From Polyangia bacterium (GTDB lineage Bacteria; Myxococcota_A; Polyangia; Nannocystales; Nannocystaceae): DNA of 64,000 bases. Every line of letters starts with the position of its first letter. Positions within the stretch are counted from its first letter, which is position 1. Shown in pieces: positions 37,196-45,943 of the stretch. The position numbers and the translations under genes were made by a program. The stretch lies in NCBI GenBank assembly GCA_030424595.1, contig JAUHWG010000006.1, positions 281,058 through 345,057 on the forward strand, written 5' to 3'. The notes beneath the pieces were generated by a model. The model was given only the letters and a program-made list of their open reading frames with translations, did no database searches and was not told where the DNA came from.

Positions 37196-37903
37196 ATCGG
37201 CCGCAGACATCCGAAGCCCAAGCCTCGCTCCGAGACCCACCGTGTTGGAAGGCGCATCCGCGTCAAAGAGGTGCGCGTCATCGACGAGAAGGGCGACATG
37301 CTTGGCATCCTGCCCACACACGAAGCGATGGGGCGCGCCGACGAGGCTGGCCTCCAGCTCGTCGAAGTTAACCCCAAGGCTTCGCCTCCCGTATGCAAGA
37401 TCATGGACTACGGGAAGTTCAAGTACGAGGTCTCGAAGCGTGATCGCGAAGCCAAGAAGCACACGCACACGAGCGAGCTGAAGGAGGTCAAGTACCGCCC
37501 GAAGACGCACGACCACGACTTCGACTTCAAGACCAAGCACGCCCGTCGCTTCATCGAAGACGGCGACAAGGTCAAGCTCGTGGTCCAGTTCCGCGGCCGG
37601 GAGATCACCCACCCGGAGACCGGTCGGGCGATCCTCGATCGCGTCGTCGAGGTGCTCGCCGACGTGGCGACGGTCCTCCAGAGCCCGAACATGGAGGGCA
37701 ACCGGATGAACATGGTCATCGGCCCGAAGGTTCGGGTCCAGGCGCCGCGTCCGGCCAAGCCGAAGCCCTCGCCGGGCGAGCCTGGCTCGCGCCTGCCCAA
37801 GCCGGCGGAGGACAAGCCGGCCGAGGGCGAGCCGGCCGAGGCGAGCGCCCCCGCCGAGACGAGCGAGCCCGCCGAGGCCGCCGCTGCGTCGAGCGCTGAC
37901 TGA
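37196..37903 (+). CDS. infC: Translation initiation factor IF-3, with C-terminal extension and likely ATC start
   Basis: IF3 keeps 30S subunits free and proofreads the start codon. The frame carries the N domain (IRVKEVRVIDEKGDMLGILPTHEAMGRADEAGL, LVEVNPKASPPVCKIMDYGKFKYE) and C domain (LKEVKYRPKTHDHDF, VVQFRGREITHPETGR, NMEGNRMNMVIGPKV). No ATG, GTG or TTG lies upstream of the conserved N domain; a GTG at 37271 would delete half of it. An ATC at 37196 follows AGGAAG by 8 nt and starts IGRRHPKPKPRSETHRVG, so a rare start codon is most likely, as in E. coli infC (AUU, autoregulated by IF3). An ATT at 37169 is an alternative. The last 55 residues are an Ala/Pro/Glu-rich tail absent from E. coli IF3; a C-terminal extension is also known (from memory) for the Myxococcus IF3, Dsg. 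About 235 residues. Confidence 0.9.
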   Translation: MGRRHPKPKPRSETHRVGRRIRVKEVRVIDEKGDMLGILPTHEAMGRADEAGLQLVEVNPKASPPVCKIMDYGKFKYEVSKRDREAKKHTHTSELKEVKYRPKTHDHDFDFKTKHARRFIEDGDKVKLVVQFRGREITHPETGRAILDRVVEVLADVATVLQSPNMEGNRMNMVIGPKVRVQAPRPAKPKPSPGEPGSRLPKPAEDKPAEGEPAEASAPAETSEPAEAAAASSAD

Positions 37904-37952
37904 GCGCTGAAGAGCGCTGCTGAAGAGGGCCCTCCCGCTCGGGCCCGATGAA

Positions 37953-37984
37953 GGGGGATGAGATCGTCGATCTCATCCCCTTTT
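37953..37984 (+). terminator. Rho-independent terminator after infC
   Basis: Arms 37954-37965 and 37969-37980 form a 12-bp perfect stem (ggggatgagatc / gatctcatcccc) with a 3-nt loop, followed by TTTT at 37981-37984. It lies 50 nt past infC and separates it from rpmI-rplT. Confidence 0.88.
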
Positions 37985-38517
37985 CATGTGCGGACATGCT
38001 GTCGCCGACCCTCTCGGCTGAGCGCGATGGCTCGGCGGATGGCTCGGCGGATGGCTCGGCGGATGGCTCGGCGGATGGATCGACAGATCGGCAGATCGGC
38101 AGATGGATCGGCGCCATGAGCAGCGCGATTGTCCCTCGGCGCCCCTCGGCCGCGGGCGAGCCCGACACCGGCCGAGCGTGGGCACGCGGCGGAGCCCGAG
38201 CCCCAAGGGTTGTGCGAGCACCGGGAGAGGGATCCTCTGGCGGGACCCGATCATGAAAAAGGCCGAGGCCGGTCCCCGTCGAGGCCGAAGGGCGACCCGC
38301 CAAAGACGATGTCCGGAGGGCTCACGGGCCGTCGACGGATCCCTACGGCGGGCTCGGACACCGAGGCGAGATGACCCTCAACCCCGCCTGGAGGGCGACC
38401 CAAGGCGTACCCGTGGCCGCCGTAGCTGCCGTGGCTCTCGGCCGACCTGCTCGGCGGGGGCGGCGATCGGCGGGAGAGGGGGCCGGAGTTGGCTCACAAG
38501 ACGCTTTGCCCGCGGGG
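37985..38517. other. Gap between infC terminator and rpmI promoter
   Basis: About 530 bp. Contains a 12-bp tandem repeat (38029-38076). Open frames here have no family features and one crosses the terminator; I see no gene. Confidence 0.6.
38029..38076 (+). repeat. 12-bp tandem repeat x4
   Basis: Four exact copies of ggctcggcggat followed by degenerate units (ggatcgacagat, cggcagat). Non-coding. Confidence 0.95.
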
Positions 38518-38546
38518 TTGCGTGTCGTCGCGCGCTGGGGTACACA
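38518..38546 (+). promoter_or_regulatory. Promoter of rpmI-rplT
   Basis: TTGCGT (38518-38523), 17-bp spacer, TACACA (38541-38546). The predicted start lies about 16 nt before the rpmI ATG, so no room exists for the long autoregulatory leader of E. coli rpmI-rplT. Confidence 0.5.
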
Positions 38547-38569
38547 AGGCGCCCTTTTCGCAGGTCGCC

Positions 38570-38770
38570 ATGCCCAAGCAGAAGTCGCACTCGGGTGCCA
38601 AGAAGCGCTTTCGCTTTACCGCCAGCGGTAAAGCCAAGCGCAAATTCTCGCACAAGAACCACATCCTCACCAAGAAGAACGCTGACCGCGTCCGCAAGCT
38701 CCGAGGGATGACCATCGTCTCCGAGCCGGATCAAAAGCGCGTCGAGCGGATGCTTCCGCACGGAAAATAG
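38570..38770 (+). CDS. rpmI: 50S ribosomal protein bL35
   Basis: 66 residues, [20 protein letters not shown] then [17 protein letters not shown]; full-length and typical of bL35 (small, very basic, N-terminal [12 protein letters not shown]). The longer open frame from 38489 is not needed: the ATG at 38570 is the conserved start. Six bases separate it from rplT; the two are co-transcribed. Confidence 0.97.
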   Translation: MPKQKSHSGAKKRFRFTASGKAKRKFSHKNHILTKKNADRVRKLRGMTIVSEPDQKRVERMLPHGK

Positions 38771-38776
38771 ACAGAT

Positions 38777-39136
38777 ATGCCACGCGCAAAACGTGGGTTT
38801 AAAGCCCGTCGTCGTCGTAATCGGATCATGAAGGCCGCCAGCGGATTCCGCGGCCGCCGATCCCGTACCTTCCGCCGCGCCCTCGAGGCCGTCCACCGCG
38901 CGTGGATCTTCGCCTACGTCGGCCGCAAGCAGAAGAAGCGGAACATGCGTCGCCTCTGGATCGTCCGCGTCAACGCGGCCGCCCGGGCCAACGGCCTGAG
39001 CTACAGCCGCCTTATCGAGGGCTGCGGCAAGGCTGGCATCGAGCTCGACCGCAAGGTCCTCGCCGATCTCGCGATCTCCGACGCGGCCGCCTTCTCCAAG
39101 GTCGCTGAGATGGCGCGCGCCGCCCTCGCCGCCTAA
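38777..39136 (+). CDS. rplT: 50S ribosomal protein bL20
   Basis: 119 residues, MPRAKRGFKARRRRNRIMKAASGFRGRRSRTFRRA; complete. Binds 23S rRNA early in assembly through its long basic N-terminal helix. In many bacteria L20 represses its own operon. The globular half (YVGRKQKKRNMRRLWIVRVNAAARANGLSYSRLIEGCGKAGIELDRKVLADLA) is conserved. pheS follows after 98 bp. Confidence 0.97.
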   Translation: MPRAKRGFKARRRRNRIMKAASGFRGRRSRTFRRALEAVHRAWIFAYVGRKQKKRNMRRLWIVRVNAAARANGLSYSRLIEGCGKAGIELDRKVLADLAISDAAAFSKVAEMARAALAA

Positions 39137-39234
39137 ACCGGCCTCCATCACCGGCAGGCCCAATTCGGTCGGCCCTCTCCGCTTGGGTTCATCCCTGCGG
39201 ATCGGCCGGCCGCACCCGTCGCACCGGAGCCGAG

Positions 39235-40278
39235 ATGCTCGACCAACTCAACGCCGAGCAAGAGCGCTTCCTCGCCGCACTCCCTGAGATCGCGGACGAG
39301 GACGCGCTCTATCAGCTTCAGGTCACCTATATTGGCAAGAAGGGGTCGATCACCGGCCTCTCCAAGAAGCTCGGCAAGCTGACCGTCGACGAGCGCAAGG
39401 CCTTCGGGGCCGAGCTCAATCGGGTCAAGAAGGCCGTTCAGGCCGCGCTCGACGGCCGGCGTGAGGAGCTCCGAGAGGCCGCGCGTGCGCGCGATCTGGC
39501 CCGGGTCGAGGACCTGACGATGCCGGCGAAGCGGCCGCCGCGGGGCTCGCTGCACCCGATCCGGATAGCTCAGCGGGCGCTCATCGACACCTTCCGGAGG
39601 ATGGGCTTCGACGTCGCCGAGGGTCCCCATGTCGAGCACGCGAACTTCAACTTCGACGCGCTCAACTTCCAGCCGGATCACCCGGCGCGGGACATGCAGG
39701 ACACCTTCGTCGTCGACGACAGGCGGGGCTCGGAGGACCTGGTCCTGCGGACACACACCTCGCCGGTCCAGATCCGGACGATGCTCGGGCGGACGCCGCC
39801 GGTGCGGATCATCGCCCCCGGGACGGTCTTCCGCTGCGACGACGACGCGACCCACTCGCCGATGTTCCACCAGATCGAGGGGCTCTACGTCGACCGCGGG
39901 GTGACGATGGCCGACCTCAAGGCGACGATGATCCAGTTTACGGCGGCCTTCTTCGGCCGCTCGCTCGACATTCGCCTGCGCCCCTCCTACTTCCCCTTCG
40001 TCGAGCCTGGCGCGGAGCTGGACATGCAATGTCCCTTCTGCGAGCGCGCCCAGGGGGGCACCTGCTCGGTCTGCAAGGGCACCGGCTGGATCGAGCTCGG
40101 CGGCTCGGGGATGGTGCACCCGGCGGTGCTCGAGTCGGTCGGCGTCGATCCGGAGGTCTACACCGGCTGGGCGTTCGGCTTCGGCATCGACCGGATGGCG
40201 ATGTTGATGTACCAGATCCCGGATCTGCGGCAGATGTTCGACGGCGACGTCCGCTTCCTGCGGAGCTTCTCAAACTAG
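39235..40278 (+). CDS. pheS: Phenylalanyl-tRNA synthetase alpha subunit
   Basis: 347 residues from ATG 39235. N-terminal coiled coil binds tRNA (LYQLQVTYIGKKGSITGLSKKLGKL); class II core from about residue 105: GSLHPIRIAQRALIDTFRRMGFDVAEGPHVE, LRTHTSPVQIRTML, RIIAPGTVFRCDDDATHSPMFHQIEG (motif 2), and AFGFGIDRMAMLMYQIPDLRQMF (motif 3). Between beta strands at about 262-285 is a four-cysteine knuckle (CPFCERAQGGTCSVCKGTGW) where E. coli has a short loop; it may hold zinc. Works as an alpha2beta2 complex with PheT, encoded 97 bp downstream. Confidence 0.97.
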   Translation: MLDQLNAEQERFLAALPEIADEDALYQLQVTYIGKKGSITGLSKKLGKLTVDERKAFGAELNRVKKAVQAALDGRREELREAARARDLARVEDLTMPAKRPPRGSLHPIRIAQRALIDTFRRMGFDVAEGPHVEHANFNFDALNFQPDHPARDMQDTFVVDDRRGSEDLVLRTHTSPVQIRTMLGRTPPVRIIAPGTVFRCDDDATHSPMFHQIEGLYVDRGVTMADLKATMIQFTAAFFGRSLDIRLRPSYFPFVEPGAELDMQCPFCERAQGGTCSVCKGTGWIELGGSGMVHPAVLESVGVDPEVYTGWAFGFGIDRMAMLMYQIPDLRQMFDGDVRFLRSFSN

Positions 40279-40375
40279 CCTCGCGGGTCCTTTAGGGCCT
40301 CCACGGCCTTCGCACCTCGGGGCGCGGGGCCACATCGGCCGCGCACCGATCGAGCCCCGAGAGCGAGAGAAGGAC

Positions 40376-42910
40376 ATGCGGATCTCCTGCCAGTGGCTCT
40401 CCAGCCTCGTCGAACTCCCCAACGGCGCGAGCCTCGATCCGTCGCTCGTGGCCTCGGTCCTGACCGGCGTAGGCCTCGAGGTCGACGCGATCGAGCCGAC
40501 GGGCGCCGGCGTCGAGTCGATCCTCGTCGGCGAGATCCGCAAGAAGGAGCCGCACCCTGAGGCGGATCGTCTGACGCTGGTCGAGCTCTTCGACGGCGAG
40601 ACGATCCAGTCGGTCGTGTGCGGCGCCAGCAACCTCCCGGAGGTCGGCGGCAAGGTGGCCTTCGCTCCGGTCGGCGCTCGCCTCCCGGGGGGCATGGAGA
40701 TCGCGCCGCGGAAGGTCCGCGGCGCCCCCTCGACCGGGATGATCTGCTCCGAGGAGGAGCTCGAGATCGGCGGCGACGGTGATGGGATCCTGGTCCTGCC
40801 GGAGAGCTGGGAGGCGGGCCGGCGGCTCGTCGATCTGGTCCCGGAGATCTGCGACACGATCCTCGAGATCGGCGTCACGCCGAACCGCCCGGACGCGCTC
40901 GGCCACGTCGGCGTCGCCCGTGACGTCGCGGTGAAGCTGGACGGCCGTCTCACCCTGCCGGAGCTGGGCGCGGCGGACGTGCCGGTCAGCGAGGAGCTCG
41001 TCAGCCTCGAGGCGGGGGATCGCTGCGGTCGCTACCTCGGCTTCGTCCTGGGCGGCGTGAAGGTCGGCAAGTCACCGCTGTGGCTGCGGGTCCGGCTTCA
41101 TCGGCTCGGGCTGCGGGCGATCAACAACTGCGTCGACATCACCAACTACGTGCTCTTCGAGCAGGGGCAGCCGCTGCACGCCTTCGACCGCGAGCGCCTC
41201 GCGGAGGGCAGGGTGGTGATCCGGCGGGCGACCGAGGGCGAGCCCTTCGCCGCCCTCGACGGATCGGAGCACGAGCTCGGCGGAGAAGACCTGGTGATCG
41301 CGGACGCCGCGATCCCGCAGGCGCTCGCCGGAGTGATGGGCGGGGCCCGGTCGATGGTCGACGCCGAGAGCGAGGAGATCCTGCTCGAGGCGGCCTGGTT
41401 CGCCCCGAGCGGGGTGCGGGCGAGCGCCGGTCGGCGCTCGATCCACTCGGACTCGAGCTACCGCTTTGAGCGCGGCGTGGACTTCGGGGAGGGGCTCGAT
41501 CGGGCCGCGCTGCGGGCGTTGAAGCTCTTTGAGACCCTCGCAGGCGCGACCTGCACGGCCAAGGCCGAGGCCCTCGGCGAGCTCCCCCGCCCTCCGTCGA
41601 TCGATCTCCGGCTCAGCCGGGTCCACCACGTTCTCGGGATGCCGGTCGGCGCCCGGGAGGCGGAGCGGATCCTGCGGGGGCTCGGGGTCGTGGTTAAGAG
41701 CGACGGCCCGATAGGCTCCCTGCACTGCACAGCGCCGAGCCACCGCCCGGACATCCACCGCGAGGTCGATCTGATCGAGGAGCTGATGCGCTTCCACGGC
41801 CTCGAGGATCTGCCGGCCGAGGCCTCGGTGCCGAGCGCCCCGATCGTCGAGACCGTGGATCCGCGGGCGACTGTCCGGGAGCGCCTCGCCGACGCGCTCT
41901 GCGAGGCCGGGCTCCACGAGCACCTGGCCTACTCCTTCACCCATCCCGACAAGCTGCGACCCTTCCTCGGCGAGGGGGAGGCCGGGCGGATCGTCGCCCT
42001 GTCGAACCCGCTGCGGGTGCCGCTCTCGGTGATGCGGACCCACCTGCTGCCGGATCTCCTCGACGCCCTCGAGGTCAACGTCGCCCGGCACCCCCACGCT
42101 GTGCGCCTCTTCGAGCTCGGTCGGGTCTACGCCTGGGCCGAGGAGCGCTCGGGGAGCGCGGCGCCGACCTTCGACCCGACCCGCGCGGCGCCGGTCGACC
42201 AGATCGACGGCCTCCTCCCGGAGGAGCGCGAGCAGGCGGCGATCCTCCTCCACGGCGGCGACGCGGAGGACGGCCGCTCGGCGGTCGGCGTCCTCGTCCA
42301 CGCCCTGGAGCGGCTCGGGTATCAGGTGCGGGTGGAGGCCTTCGCCGAGTCAAAGCGGATCCCCTACCTCCACCCCGGCGTCCAGGCGGCGATCTCGATC
42401 ATCAGCGGCGACACCTCGGCCTGCGTCGGTCATGTCGGCGAGCTCCACCCGGACATCGCCCGCGAGCGGGGTCTCGGCGATCGTGCCGGGATCTACGTCG
42501 GCGTCGTCGAGCTCCGAGCGCTGCCGGCCCTGCCGGTGCCGGTCGCCCGCGAGCGCCCCCGATTCCCCGCCACCAGCCGCGATCTGTCGCTCGAGATCCC
42601 GACCGTCCTCCCGGCGGCGAAGGTCGTCGACGCGCTCATCACCGCAGCGGCCGGGGCAGCCCCCGATCCGAGCGCAGGGGAGGATCCTGCCCAGCTCCTC
42701 GGCGACGGGATCGCCCCCGGGGTCGAGGTGGTCGAGGACTACCGCGGTCGTGGGGTCGGTGAGGGGAGGCGGGCGCTCCTCCTCCGGCTCCACTACCGAG
42801 CAGTGGGTCGCACGGTCACCGACGGTGAGATCCACAAGCTCCACGACGTCATCGTCCAGGGGGCGATCGAGGCGCTCTCCGGCCCCGAGCTAGAGGTCCG
42901 GATCCGCTAG
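40376..42910 (+). CDS. pheT: Phenylalanyl-tRNA synthetase beta subunit
   Basis: 844 residues, longer than the usual about 800. Domains: the OB-type tRNA-binding domain ([24 protein letters not shown] ... [25 protein letters not shown]), the B3/B4 editing domain ([30 protein letters not shown]), B5 ([28 protein letters not shown]), the catalytic-like domain ([35 protein letters not shown]) and the C-terminal FDX-ACB anticodon domain ([13 protein letters not shown] ... [17 protein letters not shown]), which carries an insert of about 30 residues rich in Pro/Asp/Gly. ihfA follows, as in many proteobacteria. Confidence 0.97.
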   Translation: MRISCQWLSSLVELPNGASLDPSLVASVLTGVGLEVDAIEPTGAGVESILVGEIRKKEPHPEADRLTLVELFDGETIQSVVCGASNLPEVGGKVAFAPVGARLPGGMEIAPRKVRGAPSTGMICSEEELEIGGDGDGILVLPESWEAGRRLVDLVPEICDTILEIGVTPNRPDALGHVGVARDVAVKLDGRLTLPELGAADVPVSEELVSLEAGDRCGRYLGFVLGGVKVGKSPLWLRVRLHRLGLRAINNCVDITNYVLFEQGQPLHAFDRERLAEGRVVIRRATEGEPFAALDGSEHELGGEDLVIADAAIPQALAGVMGGARSMVDAESEEILLEAAWFAPSGVRASAGRRSIHSDSSYRFERGVDFGEGLDRAALRALKLFETLAGATCTAKAEALGELPRPPSIDLRLSRVHHVLGMPVGAREAERILRGLGVVVKSDGPIGSLHCTAPSHRPDIHREVDLIEELMRFHGLEDLPAEASVPSAPIVETVDPRATVRERLADALCEAGLHEHLAYSFTHPDKLRPFLGEGEAGRIVALSNPLRVPLSVMRTHLLPDLLDALEVNVARHPHAVRLFELGRVYAWAEERSGSAAPTFDPTRAAPVDQIDGLLPEEREQAAILLHGGDAEDGRSAVGVLVHALERLGYQVRVEAFAESKRIPYLHPGVQAAISIISGDTSACVGHVGELHPDIARERGLGDRAGIYVGVVELRALPALPVPVARERPRFPATSRDLSLEIPTVLPAAKVVDALITAAAGAAPDPSAGEDPAQLLGDGIAPGVEVVEDYRGRGVGEGRRALLLRLHYRAVGRTVTDGEIHKLHDVIVQGAIEALSGPELEVRIR

Positions 42911-42982
42911 CACGAGCGAGGTCGTTGGCCGACGGGGAGAACCGGCCGTCATCGCAGGTGAGCTCGACATCTGCATTGCTGG

Positions 42983-43099
42983 GCCGGTCAGGCCGGTTAG
43001 GCCGGTCAGGCCGGTCAGGCCGGTCAGGCCGGTCAGGCCGGTCAGGCCGGTTAGGCCGGTCAGGCCGGTCAGGCCGGTCAGGCCGGTTAGGCCGGTCAG
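42983..43099 (+). repeat. 9-bp tandem repeat x13
   Basis: Thirteen units of gccggtcag in the 418-bp gap between pheT and ihfA; units 2, 8 and 12 carry gccggttag. No indels. The rest of the gap shows no gene; an ihfA promoter is not obvious. Confidence 0.97.
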
Positions 43100-43328
43100 G
43101 CGCTCTGCGCATGCGAGGCCTGTCGGCGAGATCGCTGGTCTGCGGGGACCGCTACGCATCGTCTTCGCAGACGGAGCGGGTGATGTCGATGTCCGCGGCT
43201 CGGCGAGCTCGGGCCGAGCGCGGGCGGGGGACGCTCGCCACGGGCGGTTGCGCGAGAATACCGTTGAGGCGGGGAGCGGCCCCCGCTCGACTTGCAATCG
43301 CCCCGACGATCGCGTGATCATTCGTCTT

Positions 43329-43610
43329 ATGACCAAGGCCGACATCGTCGATCGTGTCTGCGAGAAGGTCGGGGGCTTCTCCAAGAAGGACGCCGCGGAT
43401 CTCGTCGAGCTCGTCTTCAGCACGATGAAGGACGCGCTCTCTAGCGGGGACAAGATCAAGATCTCGGGCTTTGGCAACTTCGTCGTCCGCGAGAAGGACC
43501 CACGGCCGGGGCGTAACCCGCAGACCGGCGACGAGATCATGATCGAGGCCCACAAGGCGCTGACCTTCAAGCCGAGCAACATCCTCCGCGGGATCCTAAA
43601 CCCCGACTAG
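43329..43610 (+). CDS. ihfA: Integration host factor subunit alpha
   Basis: 93 residues from ATG 43329 ([20 protein letters not shown]); the longer frame lacks conservation. The HU/IHF fold is complete: [50 protein letters not shown], with the DNA-intercalating Pro in GRNP. It bends DNA sharply at specific sites, partnering IhfB. Location right after pheT supports the alpha call. Confidence 0.95.
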   Translation: MTKADIVDRVCEKVGGFSKKDAADLVELVFSTMKDALSSGDKIKISGFGNFVVREKDPRPGRNPQTGDEIMIEAHKALTFKPSNILRGILNPD

Positions 43611-43720
43611 GCAGCGGGCCTGGGAGTCGTGTCCTGCCGGCGCGTCGCCGCGATGCAAGCGGAGGAGACCGCCGCGGTCGGGCCCGGATGACGACGAGAC
43701 CGCCCCCTTGAGGTCCCTAG

Positions 43721-44191
43721 ATGGCGAAGCGAGCGAAGACCACGGACACGAGCGCCGGCGGGATCGCCAGCGACAAGCTCTACTTCAAGATCGGCGAGGT
43801 CGCCGAGATCGCGGGGGTCGAGCCCCACGTGCTCCGCTTCTGGGAGGAGAGCTTCAGCGCGCTCAAGCCGTCGCGATCCCGCTCGCGGCAGCGGGTCTAC
43901 CGGCGGCGTGATGTCGAGCTGGTGCTCAAGATCAAGGGCCTGCTCTACCTCGAGAAGATGACGATCGCCGGGGCCCGTCGTCGCCTCCGCGAGGATCTCG
44001 ACGGGGTGAGCTCGGCTCCGCCAGACCCGGTCTATCAGGCCCGGACCAGCGCCGCCGCCGTGGCGGATGAGATCGCCGCGATCCGAGAGATCCTTGGGAG
44101 ACCCGCCGACCCGGCGATCGACGCCGATCCGCTCGCGCTCCTGCGGCGACGGGGCGGGGTCGCGGGGATCCTCGCCAGGGGTCGCGGATAG
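43721..44191 (+). CDS. MerR-family transcriptional regulator
   Basis: 156 residues. N-terminal winged HTH: LYFKIGEVAEIAGVEPHVLRFWEESFSALKPSRSRSRQRVYRRRDVELVLKIKGLLYLEKMTIAGARRRL. The conserved pheT-ihfA-merR order is seen in many Proteobacteria and Myxococcota. The C-terminal 60 residues are Ala/Arg-rich with no metal-binding cysteines, so it is not a metal sensor of the classic kind. Target promoters unknown. Starts 110 bp after ihfA. Confidence 0.9.
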   Translation: MAKRAKTTDTSAGGIASDKLYFKIGEVAEIAGVEPHVLRFWEESFSALKPSRSRSRQRVYRRRDVELVLKIKGLLYLEKMTIAGARRRLREDLDGVSSAPPDPVYQARTSAAAVADEIAAIREILGRPADPAIDADPLALLRRRGGVAGILARGRG

Positions 44192-44280
44192 CCTGACGGG
44201 GCGGGGTTGCGGTCGATCTCGCGATCTCAGGGGCCCTGGGGGGCCCCGGCGGAGAGGGGGGAGTGCGGTAAACGCGGGGC

Positions 44281-44309
44281 TTGTCGAGCGCCGCGCGAAG
44301 CTGTATATC
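44281..44309 (+). promoter_or_regulatory. Promoter of tRNA-Pro
   Basis: TTGTCG (44281-44286), 17-bp spacer, TATATC (44304-44309); expected start about 44316, 6 nt before the tRNA. Good match in spacing and sequence. Confidence 0.7.
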
Positions 44310-44321
44310 GTGCGTCCGCTT

Positions 44322-44395
44322 CGGGGCGTAGCGCAGTCTGGTAGCGCACTTGACTGGGGGTCAAGGGGCCGGAGGTTCGAATCCTCTCGCCCCGA
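44322..44395 (+). tRNA. tRNA-Pro (GGG)
   Basis: Acceptor cggggcg / cgccccg, D arm gcgc..gcgc, anticodon stem cttga / tcaag with loop ctGGGgg, T arm ggagg-ttcgaat-cctct with one G-T pair, discriminator A. CCA not encoded. Confidence 0.96.
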
Positions 44396-44403
44396 TTAAG
44401 CGG

Positions 44404-44433
44404 AGACCGGGCGAAAGCCCGGTCTTCTTTTTT
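44404..44433 (+). terminator. Rho-independent terminator after tRNA-Pro
   Basis: Perfect 9-bp stem agaccgggc / gcccggtct with a GAAA tetraloop, followed by tctttttt (six T in a row). Confidence 0.95.
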
Positions 44434-44441
44434 CGGTGGTG

Positions 44442-44480
44442 GACCCCGGCCGCATAGGCCGGGGTCGCTGCCATTTTTTT
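44442..44480 (+). terminator. Second hairpin with T-run, just before surE
   Basis: 10-bp perfect stem gaccccggcc / ggccggggtc (44442-44451, 44457-44466), loop gcata, then gctgcca and seven or more T. The T-run begins 7 nt after the stem, so it is either a weak terminator or a leader structure; the surE ribosome site GGAGG follows immediately (44486-44490). Confidence 0.55.
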
Positions 44481-44495
44481 TGACCGGAGGCCACC

Positions 44496-45326
44496 GTGAT
44501 CCGCTCCCAGGACCGTCCGCTGATCCTCGTCACCAACGATGATGGGGTCCTCGCACCGGGTCTCGCGACCCTCGTCGCCGCTGTCGAGGGGCTCGGGGAT
44601 GTCGTCGTCTGCGCGCCGGACACGGAGCGCTCAGGCCAGAGCCAGGCGATCACGCTGCACTCGCACCTGCGGGCGACCCGCGTCCGCGACAACTGGTGGG
44701 CGGTCAACGGCACGCCCGTCGACTGCGTCTACCTCGCGAGCTTGCACCTCTGCCCTCGGCGACCGGATCTGGTCGTCAGCGGGATCAACCCCGGGCACAA
44801 CCTGGGCACCGACGTCTTCTACTCGGGGACCGTCGGCGCGGCGGCGGAGGGGTTTATCCGCGGGGCGTCGGCGATCGCCTTCTCGGTGCCCCACGGCCAG
44901 CCAGCGGAGATCGCCGTCCCCTGGGTCGAGCGTCTCGCGGCGCAGGTCCTGGCCCGCGGCGAGCGGGTGCTGATCAACGTCAACATGCCGGAGATCGTGG
45001 ACGCCCACGAGCGCGAGGCCGCCTTGCCGCTCTCGGCCGAGGATCTGCGCCGGCGCGCGGCGGGGCTCCACGCCCGGCTCACGCGGATGGGCCAGCGCAA
45101 CTACGTGGAGCACGTGGAGGAGCGCGAGGACCTGCGCGGGCGGCCCTATTTCTGGATCGGCGGACCGCCAGAGGAGACCCCGCACCTCGAAGGCGAGGAC
45201 ACCTGGGCGATCTCGCAGGGGATGGTCGCGATCACGCCCTTGGTCCTGGACATCAGCGCCCCGGATCTTCGACCCTACGAGCACCTCGTCGCGGCCGCGG
45301 CCGGTGAGGGTGAAGGATCCCCGTGA
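44496..45326 (+). CDS. surE: 5'/3'-nucleotidase SurE
   Basis: 276 residues, GTG start 5 nt after GGAGG. Metal-dependent survival-protein phosphatase acting on nucleoside monophosphates and polyphosphate. Signatures: ILVTNDDGVLAPGL (metal Asp-Asp), VVCAPDTERSGQSQAIT, VNGTPVDCVYLAS, DLVVSGINPGHNLGTDVFYSGTVGAAAEG. C-terminal part DTWAISQGMVAITPLVLDI is canonical. Its stop overlaps the apt start by 4 bases (GTGA), so both nucleotide-metabolism genes are translated together. Confidence 0.96.
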   Translation: MIRSQDRPLILVTNDDGVLAPGLATLVAAVEGLGDVVVCAPDTERSGQSQAITLHSHLRATRVRDNWWAVNGTPVDCVYLASLHLCPRRPDLVVSGINPGHNLGTDVFYSGTVGAAAEGFIRGASAIAFSVPHGQPAEIAVPWVERLAAQVLARGERVLINVNMPEIVDAHEREAALPLSAEDLRRRAAGLHARLTRMGQRNYVEHVEEREDLRGRPYFWIGGPPEETPHLEGEDTWAISQGMVAITPLVLDISAPDLRPYEHLVAAAAGEGEGSP

Positions 45327-45901
45327 CCGACTCGCAGCGAACTCCCAACGACGACCTCAACCACGATCGAGGGGGCGCGCTCGCCACCGTGGAGGGGCTG
45401 ATGCGCGCCGTCCCTGACTTTCCTCAGCCAGGGATCCTCTTTCGCGACATCACCCCGGTGCTCCAGGACGCGGCTGGCCTCAACGCGGCGCTCGGGCTCC
45501 TGAGCGGCCACGTCGACGATCTCCGGGGCAAGGTCGATCGGATCATCGGCGTCGAGTCCCGCGGCTTTCTCTTCGGCATGCCGCTGGCGGTGCGCCTGGG
45601 CGTCGGCTTTGTCCCGGTCCGCAAGCCCGGCAAGCTGCCTGCGGCGTACATCGAGGAGACCTACGCCCTGGAGTACGGCGAGGATCGCCTTCAGATCCAC
45701 GAGGACGCGGTGGCGCTCGGGGATCGGGTCATCGTCGTCGACGATCTGCTCGCGACCGGCGGGACGGCGGCGGCGACCTGCGCGTTGGTGGAGCGCCTGG
45801 GCGGGGTCGTCGAGGCCTGTCTCTTCCTGATCGAGCTCGACGGTCTGAAGGGGCGGACACGCCTGCCCGGGCGACGGATCGAGTCCGTGTTGCACTACTA
45901 G
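45323..45901 (+). CDS. apt: Adenine phosphoribosyltransferase
   Basis: 192 residues, GTG start overlapping surE. Salvages adenine to AMP with PRPP. Typical: VPDFPQPGILFRDITPVLQD, IIGVESRGFLFGMPLAVRLGVGFVPVRKPGKLP, EYGEDRLQIHEDAV and the PRPP loop VIVVDDLLATGGTAAAT. About 20 extra N-terminal residues compared with E. coli Apt. Coupled to surE, a reasonable nucleotide salvage pair. Confidence 0.96.
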   Translation: MTDSQRTPNDDLNHDRGGALATVEGLMRAVPDFPQPGILFRDITPVLQDAAGLNAALGLLSGHVDDLRGKVDRIIGVESRGFLFGMPLAVRLGVGFVPVRKPGKLPAAYIEETYALEYGEDRLQIHEDAVALGDRVIVVDDLLATGGTAAATCALVERLGGVVEACLFLIELDGLKGRTRLPGRRIESVLHY

Positions 45902-45943
45902 ACAGGACTCTCACCACGGCCTCCTAGGAGCGGCGGAGGGGGG

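Noticed and set aside
37948..38256. Small open frame after infC (MKGDEIVDLIPF...)
   Set aside because: Its first codons lie in the infC terminator stem and the rest translates a 12-bp repeat.
38570..38776. L20-type autoregulatory leader for rpmI-rplT
   Set aside because: The likely promoter at 38518-38546 leaves a leader of only about 16 nt, and no 23S-like pseudoknot is apparent upstream.
42983..43099. Possible coding region for a GRSGRSG-type repeat protein
   Set aside because: The 9-bp repeat is open in several frames on both strands; no start with a ribosome site and no conserved flanks.
44442..44480. Riboswitch before surE
   Set aside because: A single simple hairpin with a T-run; no conserved aptamer elements visible, and it is adequately explained as a terminator after tRNA-Pro.
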